The notes beneath the pieces were generated by a model. The model had not been told where the DNA came from. It ran no database searches and saw only the letters and a program-made list of their open reading frames with translations. Shown piece after piece: positions 42,705 through 51,845 of a DNA stretch of 64,000 nt (position 1 is its first letter; each line of letters begins with the position of its first letter). The stretch is from an uncultured Psychrobacter sp. (GTDB lineage: Bacteria > Pseudomonadota > Gammaproteobacteria > Pseudomonadales > Moraxellaceae), in the NCBI GenBank assembly GCA_947489525.1, contig CANLDW010000001.1, positions 620,001-684,000 of the forward strand, written 5' to 3'. Both the position numbers and the translations under genes were made by a program.

Positions 42705-43853
42705 TTAATTATTTTCATGGGTCATTACCAGCTTGTCAGTTTGCCGCGCAGCGTACGATAAATGCAGGCACATATCGAGCAAACGATTGGCATAACCCCA
42801 TTCGTTATCATACCAAGCAAACACTTTATATTGCGTGCCTACTTGCATCACTTGCTGCGCATCAATGATGAGCGATTCAGTCTGATGGATAAAATCGCTT
42901 GAGACTAAAGGCTCATCCGTATAAGCCATAATGCCGCGTAGGTTTTCGCCCGTTGCCGCACGAAGTACCTCCTTGATGTCATCGACGTGTACCCCTGCTT
43001 GTTCAAAGACAAAGGTGACATCAATAGCGGCAACATCAATAGTTGGTACGCGGATGGAGTGTCCATTGATTTTGCCTGCCATATTCGGCAGCACTCGCTC
43101 AGTTGCCGCGATACTACTCGAGGTTGTCGGTATGATGTTGTGACCTGAGGCGCGCGCGCGTCTGGGATCACGGTGCGCTTGATCAAGCACCGTTTGATCC
43201 GCTGTCACCGCGTGAATCTCTGTCATCATCGCTGACTGAACGCCAAACGCCTGATCGAGGGTATCGATAAGAGGCACTAGCGCCTGCGTGGTGCAAGAGA
43301 CACTGGAGATGATCGGTAATTGTCCTGTCAACATCTCTGTATTAACGCCCATGACAATACACGCATCGACATCGTCAAAGGGTGCTGCGCCAATAATAAC
43401 TTGGCGCGCGCCTGCTTCTATATGCTGCTTTGCTTGCGCGTAAGAACGAAAATGACCTGTACATTCAAGTACCACATCGATCCCTAACTGTTGCCACGGT
43501 AGAAGCTTAGGATCAGGCTCTGAGAGTATGCGAATGCAGTACGTCTCCTCATCTTTGGTGAGACATAGCCTAGGAGTATGGTCGCGACCTGCGACAATCT
43601 CAGCACTGACATTTAGACGGCTTAGGCGTCCATGCGTGCTATCGAACTTCAGCAGATGCAACAAGATATCCGTATCGGCCAAATCATTGATAGCGACAAT
43701 ATGAATAGCACGACCTAACACTTCAAAGCGCTCTATCATAGCCCGCAGTACATTGCGCCCTATACGTCCAAAACCATTAATAGCCACTCTAAGCGGCACA
43801 TGTTGGTTGCTAGTAGCTGGTACTGCTGTGGTACTAGACATCAAATCTGACAT
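42705..43853 (-). CDS. Glyceraldehyde-3-phosphate / erythrose-4-phosphate dehydrogenase family protein
   Basis: NAD-dependent phosphorylating aldehyde dehydrogenase fold. The N-terminal NAD domain starts with VAINGFGRIGRNVLRA; the catalytic cysteine is C187 in SVSCTTQALVP and the general base H214 in TEIHAVTADQ; the C-terminal WYDNEWGYANRLLDM is typical of the superfamily. Some residues lean to E4PDH (Epd), which makes 4-phosphoerythronate for pyridoxal phosphate synthesis: DPRRARASGHNIIP instead of the GapA DWRGGRGA pattern. The usual SCTTN reads SCTTQ. 382 residues is longer than the common 330-340, through an N-terminal extension of 20 and a C-terminal tail. Monocistronic and not in a pgk/fba operon, so glycolysis versus cofactor synthesis is open. 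Confidence 0.85.
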   Translation of the reverse strand: MSDLMSSTTAVPATSNQHVPLRVAINGFGRIGRNVLRAMIERFEVLGRAIHIVAINDLADTDILLHLLKFDSTHGRLSRLNVSAEIVAGRDHTPRLCLTKDEETYCIRILSEPDPKLLPWQQLGIDVVLECTGHFRSYAQAKQHIEAGARQVIIGAAPFDDVDACIVMGVNTEMLTGQLPIISSVSCTTQALVPLIDTLDQAFGVQSAMMTEIHAVTADQTVLDQAHRDPRRARASGHNIIPTTSSSIAATERVLPNMAGKINGHSIRVPTIDVAAIDVTFVFEQAGVHVDDIKEVLRAATGENLRGIMAYTDEPLVSSDFIHQTESLIIDAQQVMQVGTQYKVFAWYDNEWGYANRLLDMCLHLSYAARQTDKLVMTHENN

Positions 43854-43895
43854 AAAAAAGTATCGCTTACGTATAAAAAAAGAAGGTATAAAACC

Positions 43896-45836
43896 TTAAG
43901 GGGTAATAAATATCAGCGCTAAGCGAATCGTATTATAATCGACCGCTTGCTTGAGATACTCGTATATAGGCTTGATCTTAATACTGCCATCATCGCTAAA
44001 GTCGTTGAGATTATTCGCCACTTTTATAGCGACGTAGGCGTTGCCAACTGCGGTCATTACCTCATCATCAGGGCGCAGATGATCGCAAGCAAGGCTTGGG
44101 TCTTGGCTTTTAAGCTCGCTAATATGACGCATAATTGTGGACTGTGCCAAACCGCGCGTCTGCGCAATATCAGCGATACTTAGGCTCTCCTCGAGTAGCA
44201 AACGCGTTGCCAGCAGCGTACTTTGCGACTTATCTGCCACTTGGTTGCCCAGTTTTTGTTTCCTATCTTGCTCAGCTTCCGCTTGTTCGCGGCGCTTTTT
44301 TTGTAAACTTGCATACGCATCAATAACGGACTGACTCAGTGTACCGCCTGACTTTAGAATAAACTTATCGTGCGCCGCTTTCATACTCTTATCGTCCAGC
44401 ATCGCATAGTTGGCATCCGCCTCCTCCGAGAGCGCCAAAAAGCGCTTGTCCGCACCGCGTGCTAATGGATCTAACTGCAAGCTCATCTCGTTCATGCCGA
44501 GTAGCTGCAATCCTGCCAACGACTTGAGTCGAGAGAGCGCCACGTATCCTTGACCCAGCTCAAAAGTACGTGACAAATCTATCTCAGCGGCGTCTAAAGT
44601 CATACCTTGCGATTTGTGAATAGTGATCGCCCACGCCAGACACAATGGCACTTGATGATAACTTGCTAGCACATCCCCACTTTCATCTTCGATGATCCAC
44701 TCCTCAGGCTCTGCAATGACCTCACGACCTGAATTTAGCTTAACGACTGGCATCTTAAGCGCAGCGGGTTTGTCTTTTTTTGGCTTATCTGTATTTTTGG
44801 TTTTATCTTTCTCGCTATCTACTGCTTCACTACTATCATCTGCTTCGCTATTATTTTGTGATTCGCTACTGTCTTTTAGCGCATCGCTTTTGGCTTTTTC
44901 TTTATCGTCGACTTTGATGGCGGCAAAGCCAATCAGCTCGCCCATCGAACCATTTGAGACGCCAAGCTCAGTGTTGTTTTTTATAAACATAACCTTTGCG
45001 CCTACCTTTAAGATGAGCTCATCTTGGGTGCGTACGGTCTTTTTTAAGGTGTCGACTAATTTGCTTTCACCCGTTGCCGTTGCCTCAAAACGCATCATCT
45101 CGCCATCGAGCGCGGCAAGCTCTTTGTCATTGATCTTGTTGACGTTTAGATTATGGGTGTAGAGACGAGTACGATTGACATCGACGTTTTGATCAAACGT
45201 TGCCTCCAATGCAGCGATCGCCTCAAAGCTGACCTCTTGGCGGCGTATTTGGTTGAGAATATCGTCCAGATCCAGCCCGCCATTCGCCGCTTCACTCACT
45301 TGTCTGTGCTGCTCGCTTAGATAACAGATATGAAATTTGGCGTCGAGCCACGCCTCAGACATAAAGGCAAACTTGTCTCGGTTACTCTCACCGCGACTAC
45401 CAATCGGTGGCAACTGAAAAAAATCGCCTGCGACCACCACTTGAATACCCCCAAAAGCGCTATCGTTTTTGCGGATATGTTTGAGGACTTGATTGACCAA
45501 ATTGAGCTGTTTGGCGTGCAGCATGGAGATCTCATCGATAATAAGGACAGCCGTATCCTTAATTCTATCTGCCAAAAACTGCTTGCGAGCTAGGTTTGTC
45601 AAGTCGCGGTCAGACAGCTCATCCTTAATGCCTATTCCTGACCAGCTATGGATGGTAGTGCCATTCATATGCGTCGCTGCGATACCTGTGCTGGCAGTCA
45701 CCGCCACAGGGACGCGTCGCGCACGCAAGTAATTGATATATTGATTGAGAGTATAGGTCTTGCCTGAACCTGCTGAGCCTGTCAAAAATACATTTTGACC
45801 TGTTTTTAAGATATCAAGAGCAGAAGATTGACGCAT
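43896..45836 (-). CDS. PIF1-like/RecD-type AAA helicase with C-terminal HTH, 646 aa
   Basis: Superfamily 1B helicase. Walker A is GSAGSGKT at residues 20-27, Walker B LIIDEISML, and the motifs TASTGIAATHMNGTTIHSWSGIG, GGIQVVVAGDFFQLPPI and AWAITIHKSQGMTLDAAEIDL are those of PIF1 proteins. Around residues 305-355 there is a highly acidic and lysine-rich linker (SSESQNNSEADDSSEA, KDKTKNTDKPKKDKP). The C-terminal 100 residues carry a helix-turn-helix (LSIADIAQTRGLAQSTIMRHISEL), the 'helicase C-terminal HTH' module found in bacterial PIF1/RecQ-like proteins. It probably unwinds structured DNA such as G-quadruplexes or recombination intermediates. It is about 40 bp upstream of the GAPDH-type gene on the same strand. 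Confidence 0.9.
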   Translation of the reverse strand: MRQSSALDILKTGQNVFLTGSAGSGKTYTLNQYINYLRARRVPVAVTASTGIAATHMNGTTIHSWSGIGIKDELSDRDLTNLARKQFLADRIKDTAVLIIDEISMLHAKQLNLVNQVLKHIRKNDSAFGGIQVVVAGDFFQLPPIGSRGESNRDKFAFMSEAWLDAKFHICYLSEQHRQVSEAANGGLDLDDILNQIRRQEVSFEAIAALEATFDQNVDVNRTRLYTHNLNVNKINDKELAALDGEMMRFEATATGESKLVDTLKKTVRTQDELILKVGAKVMFIKNNTELGVSNGSMGELIGFAAIKVDDKEKAKSDALKDSSESQNNSEADDSSEAVDSEKDKTKNTDKPKKDKPAALKMPVVKLNSGREVIAEPEEWIIEDESGDVLASYHQVPLCLAWAITIHKSQGMTLDAAEIDLSRTFELGQGYVALSRLKSLAGLQLLGMNEMSLQLDPLARGADKRFLALSEEADANYAMLDDKSMKAAHDKFILKSGGTLSQSVIDAYASLQKKRREQAEAEQDRKQKLGNQVADKSQSTLLATRLLLEESLSIADIAQTRGLAQSTIMRHISELKSQDPSLACDHLRPDDEVMTAVGNAYVAIKVANNLNDFSDDGSIKIKPIYEYLKQAVDYNTIRLALIFITP

Positions 45837-46218
45837 ATATCCAAACCAATTTGTAAGATAAGTAGAGCTGTTAGGAGGAGCTTCTAAAATAGTGGCACTA
45901 ATTATAGCAGCTACGCACGCTTTGCGAACTTATTTCACCATCCCCTTATTTACTCTCATCTTAGCTTTAGTATCGCTGTGTAAGTGAGCTATTTATCCGT
46001 TGTGCTAAGCGCCTATTCGTTTTACTATGATAGTGACGACTTTATACATATTTTTGATAAGTCATATGAAGTTATTTTGATGCATAGTTCTGATTTTAAA
46101 GACAATTTGTGAGTCAGTAAATACGCGCAAGTCACATTTAGTTAACTATTCAATTGCCATAATCGTTATGGTAATAAGACAGCCACTTATCTAGCATGGA
46201 AGCTATAAGGATTAGAAT
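45837..46218. other. Divergent spacer between the helicase and GMC oxidoreductase genes
   Basis: 382 bp holding two outward promoters that I cannot place with confidence. No repeat, hairpin or coding resemblance was found. SD AAGGAT lies before ATG 46219. Confidence 0.5.
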
Positions 46219-47904
46219 ATGGAAGTTGATACCAAGTTTGATTATATCATCGTCGGTGGCGGCTCAGCAGGATGTGTGCTTGCCAGCCGTCTTACAGAAG
46301 ATCCAGACATCAGTGTGTGCTTGCTAGAATACGGCGGCGATGGCAAAGATCTCGCAGTACGTGTGCCTGCTGCTCTTATCCTTTTAGTGCCTGGCAAACC
46401 TGTTAAGCTCAACAACTGGTCCTTTCATACCACTCCGCAAATCCATTTAAACAACCGCCGCGGCTTTCAACCTCGCGGACAATGTCTTGGCGGTTCATCC
46501 GCTATCAATGCGATGATCTATACTCGCGGTAGCGCACACGACTATGATCGCTGGGTCGAAGAAGGCTGTACAGGTTGGGGATTTGATGACGTACTGCCCT
46601 ACTTTTTAAAGGCTGAAAACAACGTTCACGGCAGCAGTGAGCTGCACGGCGGCGACGGCCCGCTACACGTCAGCGAGCTACTCAGCCCGCGCGATGTCTC
46701 AAAAGCTTTTGTCGAGGCGGGTATCGCAAATGGCCTTGATCACAATACAGACTTTAATAGTAAAAAGCAGGACGGAGTCGGTCTCTATCAAGTCACTCAC
46801 TTTCATGGCGAAAAACAAGGTCAGCGCTGTTCTGCGGCTGCCGCCTATCTACACCCTGTCGAGACGCGTCCTAATCTCACTATCATCACACACGCCCAAG
46901 CCAATCGGGTCATCATTGAAGATAAGCAAGCTAAAGGTGTCGTTTATGAAAAGGACGGCGTTGAGCACACGATTATGGCGGCACATGAAGTTATCTTATC
47001 AGGCGGAACATTTGGCTCACCCAAAGTCCTTATGCTCTCAGGCATTGGACCTGCCGATCATCTGCAAGAACAGGGTATCGATGTCGTCGTCGACGCGCCT
47101 GAGGTGGGCGGAAACTTACAAGATCATCTCGACGTGGTGTTTGATTACGAGGTAAACACAAAGGATGTTATAGGCGTGGGGCTGGGTACGGTCAGCAAGA
47201 TGTATAAAGGTCTAAAACAATGGAAAAAGGATGGCACAGGTATCTTGTCATCCAACTACGCTGAGGCAGGCGCATTCTTTGGTGTCCTTGACGATCCAGA
47301 AGACTGGCCAAGTATCCAGCTGCACTTTGTCATCTCACGTGTCATCGAGCATGGGCGCAGTCTTAAACGCGGCAATGCCATATCCTGCCATGTCTGTTAT
47401 TTGCGACCTGAGAGCCGCGGTACGGTGAGACTAGCGTCTGCTGATCCATCAGAGTCCGTGCTCATCGATCCTAACTATTTATCGCATCCAAAAGACGTAG
47501 AATACATGCTCGCAGGTGCCGAGCGTACCCGAGCACTTATGCAAGAGCCGCCAATGGCTAAATATATCACTAAGGACTACCCTGCGCCTTATATCGAAAA
47601 AGACGGTATGCTCGGTTATATCAAAAATAAGTCCGATACTATTTATCATCCAATAGGTACGTGCCGCATGGGCTCAGATAGTAAGTCGGTCGTCGACTTG
47701 GAGCTAAAAGTACGCGGGGTCAGTGGTCTACGCGTTATTGATGCGTCAATCATGCCCACCTTAATCAGCGGTAATACCAATGCACCAACAATTATGATCG
47801 CTGAAAAAGCGGCTGATATGATCAAAGCCAAACATGGTCATATGGAAGTACCTGCGGTGCAGCCATTATCGCAGTCAGCGAGTACAACTGCTCAACCTGC
47901 ATAA
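46219..47904 (+). CDS. GMC family oxidoreductase (choline/alcohol dehydrogenase type)
   Basis: FAD enzyme of the glucose-methanol-choline family. The FAD-binding start is [18 protein letters not shown] (residues 8-25), then [20 protein letters not shown] (GMC signature 1) and [22 protein letters not shown] (signature 2); the catalytic His is in [10 protein letters not shown] and the second His/Asn in [16 protein letters not shown]. The sequence is closest in style to AlkJ-type alcohol dehydrogenases and BetA-like proteins of Acinetobacter and Psychrobacter, which oxidise primary alcohols at the membrane. 561 residues is normal, with a 20-residue Pro/Gln-rich tail. No betB or alk genes are adjacent, so the substrate is uncertain. 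Confidence 0.9.
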   Translation: MEVDTKFDYIIVGGGSAGCVLASRLTEDPDISVCLLEYGGDGKDLAVRVPAALILLVPGKPVKLNNWSFHTTPQIHLNNRRGFQPRGQCLGGSSAINAMIYTRGSAHDYDRWVEEGCTGWGFDDVLPYFLKAENNVHGSSELHGGDGPLHVSELLSPRDVSKAFVEAGIANGLDHNTDFNSKKQDGVGLYQVTHFHGEKQGQRCSAAAAYLHPVETRPNLTIITHAQANRVIIEDKQAKGVVYEKDGVEHTIMAAHEVILSGGTFGSPKVLMLSGIGPADHLQEQGIDVVVDAPEVGGNLQDHLDVVFDYEVNTKDVIGVGLGTVSKMYKGLKQWKKDGTGILSSNYAEAGAFFGVLDDPEDWPSIQLHFVISRVIEHGRSLKRGNAISCHVCYLRPESRGTVRLASADPSESVLIDPNYLSHPKDVEYMLAGAERTRALMQEPPMAKYITKDYPAPYIEKDGMLGYIKNKSDTIYHPIGTCRMGSDSKSVVDLELKVRGVSGLRVIDASIMPTLISGNTNAPTIMIAEKAADMIKAKHGHMEVPAVQPLSQSASTTAQPA

Positions 47905-47950
47905 AGATGATGTTTAGATAGACTGCAAATGGCTTAGGCGTTATAAAGTG

Positions 47951-47980
47951 AAAAAGCACTTCGTTTTGAGGTGTTTTTTT
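47951..47980 (+). terminator. Rho-independent terminator after the GMC gene
   Basis: Stem GCACTTC/GAGGTGT with G-U pairs (47956-47962 with 47968-47974), extended by A/T tracts and ending in seven T residues. Confidence 0.8.
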
Positions 47981-47990
47981 AACTAACATT

Positions 47991-48070
47991 TACCACGCCG
48001 TAGCGCTGTTTATGACGCCGCGGCACTGTCTACCACACCGCGACACTATTTATGACGCCGCGGCACTTAG
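47991..48070 (+). repeat. 20-bp imperfect tandem repeat x4 (GC-rich)
   Basis: Units at 47991, 48011, 48031 and 48051 follow TAYSACRCCGYRGCRCTRTT-type sequence; units 2 and 4 share TATGACGCCGCGGCACT exactly, units 1 and 3 share TACCAC. The alternating pattern suggests a 40-bp unit duplicated after an earlier 20-bp duplication. It lies in the spacer between the GMC and pirin genes, which otherwise (48071-48214) shows nothing recognisable. Confidence 0.85.
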
Positions 48071-48214
48071 GAAACTGGCTACAGCCATAAAATGTCTGCC
48101 CTTGGCGCGCGCCTCTTTTGGCGGTACGCTTTATCATCTCACTATTACACTTTGGGCGAATGAGATTTTTTCAGAAGTAGGCGATTTATTGTCTAGCTTA
48201 CTACTAGAAAATTA

Positions 48215-48925
48215 TCACCCAACCGGCACTTCCATCACTAAAACTTGCGCATTGGTAATGACATCCATTGCAAAGGTATCCGTTTCAGTAACACCTAAGC
48301 CATCACGCGGTTGTAATACGGTGCCATCAATGACTACACTGCCCGAGATGACAAAGACATAAACGCCGTTATCAGTGTCGTTAAGGGTGTAGGTTTGGGT
48401 TGCTCCAGCATCAAACTCGCCAACACTAAACCATGCGTTTTGATAGATCCATACGCCAGCGTCATCCGCGTTCGGTGACAGCACTTGATTAAATTGATTA
48501 CGGTTTAGTAACTCAACTAAGCTTGCTTGTTGATAACGCGGCGTCACGTCTTTTTGGTTAGGCTCAACCCAAATCTGTAGCAGCTTGACAGGAGCCTCCG
48601 CGCTGGCATTCATCTCAGAATGGGTGACGCCTGTACCTGCTGACATGACCTGAATCTCGCCGCTATGAATGGTACATTTATTGCCCATATCATCTTTGTG
48701 TACCAGCGCGCCTGCTAGCGGAATACTGACGATCTCCATATCTTTATGAGAGTGCGAACTGACACCATGCCCACCCTCAGTATGATCGTCGTTAATCACT
48801 TTTAGCGCACCGAAACCTACCCGCTCAGGATCGTAGTAATCGGCAAAACTAAAAGTATGCTTACTTTTAAGCCAGCCATGGTGCGCGCCGCCACGTTTAT
48901 TTGCAGGATGGTGAATAGTTTTCAT
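48215..48925 (-). CDS. Pirin family protein (cupin, YhhW-like)
   Basis: Bicupin metalloprotein. The first cupin contains the metal-binding residues in GGHGVSSHSHKDMEIVSI and HSGEIQVMSAGTGVTHSEMNAS; the start HHPANKRGGAHHGWLKSKHTFSFADYYDP (in parts RGGAHHGWLKSKHTFSFADY) is the pirin hallmark. E. coli YhhW has quercetin 2,3-dioxygenase activity in vitro, and pirins in other bacteria modulate pyruvate dehydrogenase or respond to oxidative stress; the role here is unknown. 236 residues fits. It ends inside the spacer after the 20-bp repeats. No SD stronger than AGAG upstream of ATG 48925. Confidence 0.93.
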   Translation of the reverse strand: MKTIHHPANKRGGAHHGWLKSKHTFSFADYYDPERVGFGALKVINDDHTEGGHGVSSHSHKDMEIVSIPLAGALVHKDDMGNKCTIHSGEIQVMSAGTGVTHSEMNASAEAPVKLLQIWVEPNQKDVTPRYQQASLVELLNRNQFNQVLSPNADDAGVWIYQNAWFSVGEFDAGATQTYTLNDTDNGVYVFVISGSVVIDGTVLQPRDGLGVTETDTFAMDVITNAQVLVMEVPVG

Positions 48926-48970
48926 AAGATACTCTCAGTGCATTTATGAGGATCAATCATACTGATCATA

Positions 48971-49000
48971 AAAAAAGCTGCCAGAATAATCCAGCAGCTT
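48971..49000 (-). terminator. Terminator after the metallo-hydrolase gene (minus strand)
   Basis: On the minus strand stem AAGCTGC/GCAGCTT with a 12-base loop and a T-tract. It shares the loop sequence CTGGATnATTCTGG with the tkt terminator at 55807-55844. Confidence 0.85.
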
Positions 49001-49050
49001 CTATCCATATCGTCATAAAATCTTTATTACTCTAACATACGAGTTGCGGC

Positions 49051-49971
49051 TTACCACATACCGCGGCGATGGTTCTTGACCCAGCGATGCATACCTAAAG
49101 TATTCAAGGTTTTCATATTGCTAAAGTTCGTCCAGCTTTGTACTTCTGGGCTAAACTCAATGTTACGATAGAGCTGATCCCAGCTTTGTCCTGCACGCTC
49201 AAGAGTAAGCACTTGCTTATGCAAATCTTTCATGTAAGTACGTAGTTTGACTTGCTCAGCTCGAGTAGCTGGCGTGTAGTGACCGATATCGATAATATCA
49301 ACGTCTTGAGCGATGACCCAATCTAAAGTATCGATCCAGCCGTCATAGTAGAAGTCTAAGAAATCATTGTACGGCATCGTTTCGTTCTGGCAGACGTCAG
49401 TACATTGCAGCGCTTTTTGACGCGGGAACAAGACCATCGTCATGCTGTTAGAGTGGCTAGGTTCGATGTGATGCAGCTCAACCGTCTCGCCGCCTAACTC
49501 AATAGTCATCATATCTTCAAAGACTTTGTCAGGGATGGCATAAGGCATTCTCTCACCTATGATAGGTTCAATGGCGTTCTCTTGCGCAACGATAGTCGCC
49601 CCTTGTCTTTGAAAGACTTGACTGCCTGCCATATGATCAGCGTGAGCATGAGTGAGTACATTGTACTTCACAGGAACACCAAAGCGGCTTTGAATCTCTT
49701 TACTCAGCCACTCGGTAGCACAAGTCGCTCCGCCGTCAACAACCAAAGCACCCTCTTCAGTAATCATGACAATACCGCTGTGTACAGAGAGACCTGAGCC
49801 ATTGGTATGGCGATATAAGTTGTCTTTAAGCTTAGTTAATGTCGGTGCGGCGTCGTCACACATACCTACGGTAAAGTCAGGTAGCACAGCGCGAGTGGTC
49901 ACATTTGATTTATCTACACTAATACCCGTATCAGAAGCTGCAGAAGCCGCGCGTGGTGCTGGACTTGCCAA
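49051..49971 (-). CDS. MBL-fold metallo-hydrolase, N-terminus probably truncated
   Basis: Zinc hydrolase of the metallo-beta-lactamase superfamily with THAHADH at residues 107-113, then the later His/Asp ligands in HHIEPSHSNS and CTDVCQN, and DIIDIGHY near the C-terminus. Sequence style (RAVLPDFTVGMCDD, LSVHSGIVMITEEGALVVDGG) suggests a periplasmic or exported member, but no signal peptide is left: the frame begins with TTG and ASPAPRAASAASDTG, which looks like the end of a signal or linker. Directly upstream on the other strand begins the truncated oxidase, so a deletion seems to have removed the original 5' end and promoter. Whether it is expressed is unclear. Substrate unknown. Confidence 0.8.
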   Translation of the reverse strand: MASPAPRAASAASDTGISVDKSNVTTRAVLPDFTVGMCDDAAPTLTKLKDNLYRHTNGSGLSVHSGIVMITEEGALVVDGGATCATEWLSKEIQSRFGVPVKYNVLTHAHADHMAGSQVFQRQGATIVAQENAIEPIIGERMPYAIPDKVFEDMMTIELGGETVELHHIEPSHSNSMTMVLFPRQKALQCTDVCQNETMPYNDFLDFYYDGWIDTLDWVIAQDVDIIDIGHYTPATRAEQVKLRTYMKDLHKQVLTLERAGQSWDQLYRNIEFSPEVQSWTNFSNMKTLNTLGMHRWVKNHRRGMW

Positions 49972-49972
49972 T

Positions 49973-50746
49973 GTTTTGTACTGTTCATCTGGAGCGTCGA
50001 ATAAGACTTTAGAAGAGATCGCTCAAGCAACTACTGGTCCTAAATGGTTCCAGCTGTATTGGAACAACGATGAAAAGGTAACGCGCTCGCTACTAACTCG
50101 CGCCAAGGCAGCGGGTTATTCGGCCATCATCTTGACTGCTGATGCTCTAGGACCAGGTCGCCCTGAGGACTTTATTGCGATGGGTAATCCGTTCCGTCCT
50201 GACGCCACTTTTGGTAACCACGATCCTGAAAAAGGCGGTTTTGGCGACTTTGGCGATCAAAAAACAGCGTTAACCACAGCTGATATTCAGTTCATTAAAC
50301 AGTTCACAGGCCTACCCGTTATCGTTAAAGGCATACTACGCCCTGATGACGCCGATAGATTTATTCGTGCAGGCGCTGATGCGATTCAAGTCTCTAACCA
50401 CGGTGGTCGTCAGATCGATGGTGTGCCTGCCAGTATGACTGCCCTGCCGCCTATCGTTGCTATCGTGAACAGACGCGTACCGATTATTTTAGACGGCGGT
50501 GTACGTCGTGGTATCGACATCGTTCGCGCTATTGCTATGGGTGCAGATGCCGTCGCTATTGGTCGTCCGTTTATGTATGGTCTCGGTATGGGCGGCGCAA
50601 AAGGCGTTCAGTCTGTTGCCGAACATATCAACAATGATCTAAAAACAACTATGCTACTCACGGGTGCAAAAAGACTGTCTGATCTCAATCCGAACTTTAT
50701 TGAAATTGTCGGACAAAACGAAGAATACAGTACCTTCAAGGGTTAA
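49973..50746 (+). pseudogene. 5'-truncated FMN-dependent alpha-hydroxy-acid oxidase (lactate oxidase type)
   Basis: From about VLYCSSGASNKTLEEI onward the frame matches lactate oxidase-type FMN enzymes: GPKWFQLYWN, AIILTADALGPGRPED, LPVIVKGILRPDDADR, the active-site SNHGGRQ, ILDGGVRRG and GRPFMYGLGMGG, ending with the usual MLLTGAKRLSDL. Only about 258 residues remain, while the family has 360-400; the first 130-140 residues, with the N-terminal part of the FMN site and the catalytic tyrosine, are missing. The frame continues upstream into antisense sequence of the metallo-hydrolase gene, which is not oxidase-like. So the gene lost its 5' end and promoter and cannot make a normal enzyme. Confidence 0.82.
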
Positions 50747-50828
50747 TAGCATCTAAGCGCTACTTACCTTTAAATCTGTCGTTATCCTTAAATTTACAGC
50801 TTAAATTTATAGATAGCCAAAGCATATA

Positions 50829-50863
50829 AAGTTGCTAGGACATTAGGTTCTAGCAGCTTTTTT
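50829..50863 (+). terminator. Terminator after the oxidase remnant
   Basis: 10-bp stem AAGTTGCTAG/CTAGCAGCTT with one G-U pair, 11-base loop, then T-run. Confidence 0.9.
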
Positions 50864-50985
50864 GTTTACTGTAGCCGACCTATAACCGTAATAATACAAG
50901 ATGCGTGCCGCTTTGTAGTAGGCTACCTCGTTATCACTTATTGCAACCATTAGCATACCGAACTCGCACGCTTTGGATTATCCTT

Positions 50986-51591
50986 ATGAATACCTCTATC
51001 GTCTCTTCAGCCGCTGCCACGTTGAGTGGTTATTTACTTATCTGCCTGCCTATAATGAGCGTAGCAGCTAACACTGTGCCACAAAAATGGCAGCTTAATG
51101 TACCAAGCACTAACGCCAACTTTATGGTGGAATACTTCGGTAGTGCCACCGTAGAAGGACAGTTTCACAAAGTTGATGGCTCTATTAGCTATGATATGAA
51201 AAAACCAACGAGCACTACGATTACCTTCAAGGTTGATACCAACAGCGTCGATACGGGTCTGAGCATACGCGATTCTTTTTTACGCCGTAAAGAGTTGCTC
51301 AATACCGCGCAGTACCCTACTCTGACCTTTGTCTCCAAAAAAATTCAGATGATTACCCCAAAAGAAGCCAAAGTCACAGGCGACTTCACTGCTCTAGGAC
51401 AGACTAGACCATTAACCGTGAGAGTCACCTTGTCGGATGTCGAAACTGATCCCGTCACCAAACAACCTATCTTAAGGTTCAAAGCCACGGGGCGGGTCAA
51501 TCGAAACAACTACGGCGTTACGGCGTTCCCAAGCTTAGTCGGTACCATGATTCCGCTTGAGATCACCGGTAAGCTTACCCCTGCTAGTTGA
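50986..51591 (+). CDS. YceI family periplasmic lipid-binding-type protein
   Basis: Exported beta-barrel protein of the YceI (lipocalin-like) family, which binds long polyisoprenoids such as ubiquinone precursors in crystal structures. A signal peptide is clear: SAAATLSGYLLICLPIMSVAANT, cut after VAA or VAANA-like AAN. Domain motifs: FMVEYFGSATVEGQFHKVDGSISYD, SIRDSFLRRKELLNTAQYPTLTFVSK (with the conserved RD..L....LF-like pattern) and KVTGDFTALGQTRPLTVRV. 202 residues. ATG 50986 is chosen since the 27 codons before it have no signal character. Stands alone. A respiratory-lipid or alkaline-stress role is proposed for the family only. Confidence 0.9.
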   Translation: MNTSIVSSAAATLSGYLLICLPIMSVAANTVPQKWQLNVPSTNANFMVEYFGSATVEGQFHKVDGSISYDMKKPTSTTITFKVDTNSVDTGLSIRDSFLRRKELLNTAQYPTLTFVSKKIQMITPKEAKVTGDFTALGQTRPLTVRVTLSDVETDPVTKQPILRFKATGRVNRNNYGVTAFPSLVGTMIPLEITGKLTPAS

Positions 51592-51599
51592 GCTTAAAT

Positions 51600-51634
51600 A
51601 AAAAAACTGAGTCCTGTAAAACACAGAACTCAGT
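51600..51634 (-). terminator. Hairpin with minus-strand T-tract
   Basis: Stem ACTGAGT..CTGT/ACAG.ACTCAGT at 51606-51634; on the minus strand it is followed by seven T residues. It would end minus-strand transcription coming from the 104-aa gene through MITE copy D, and lies just after yceI. Confidence 0.7.
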
Positions 51635-51719
51635 CCTTAATACCTACTTAAGCGGTATAAACCTGATGTAGCTTCATACAATAATTAAATTTTTATGGAT
51701 TAATTTTGTTCGCTGCTAC

Positions 51720-51826
51720 TATAGTCAATCAATATTAAAAGTGGTACAAGGCAGACGAGTGCAAGTACTACAGTAGTAGGCTAAACGAGTCTAACGCTGT
51801 AACACTTTAATAGGGGTTCGACTATA
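51720..51826 (+). mobile_element. MITE-like repeat, copy D (107 bp)
   Basis: Starts TATAGTC and ends GACTATA, same length and order as copy B, differing at a handful of positions (GGCAGACGAG versus GTCAGACGAG, TACTACAGTAG versus TACGACAATAG). It lies between yceI and the hendecad-repeat gene. Confidence 0.9.
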
Positions 51827-51845
51827 TGATCTTTAACACTCTTGG

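Noticed and set aside
44692-45162. 156-codon plus-strand frame rich in Ser and Leu
   Set aside because: It is antisense to the acidic linker of the helicase; the composition is explained by the repeated Asp/Ser/Lys codons.
49766-49972. N-terminal 70 codons of the plus-strand oxidase frame
   Set aside because: They are antisense to the metallo-hydrolase coding region and do not resemble the oxidase family.
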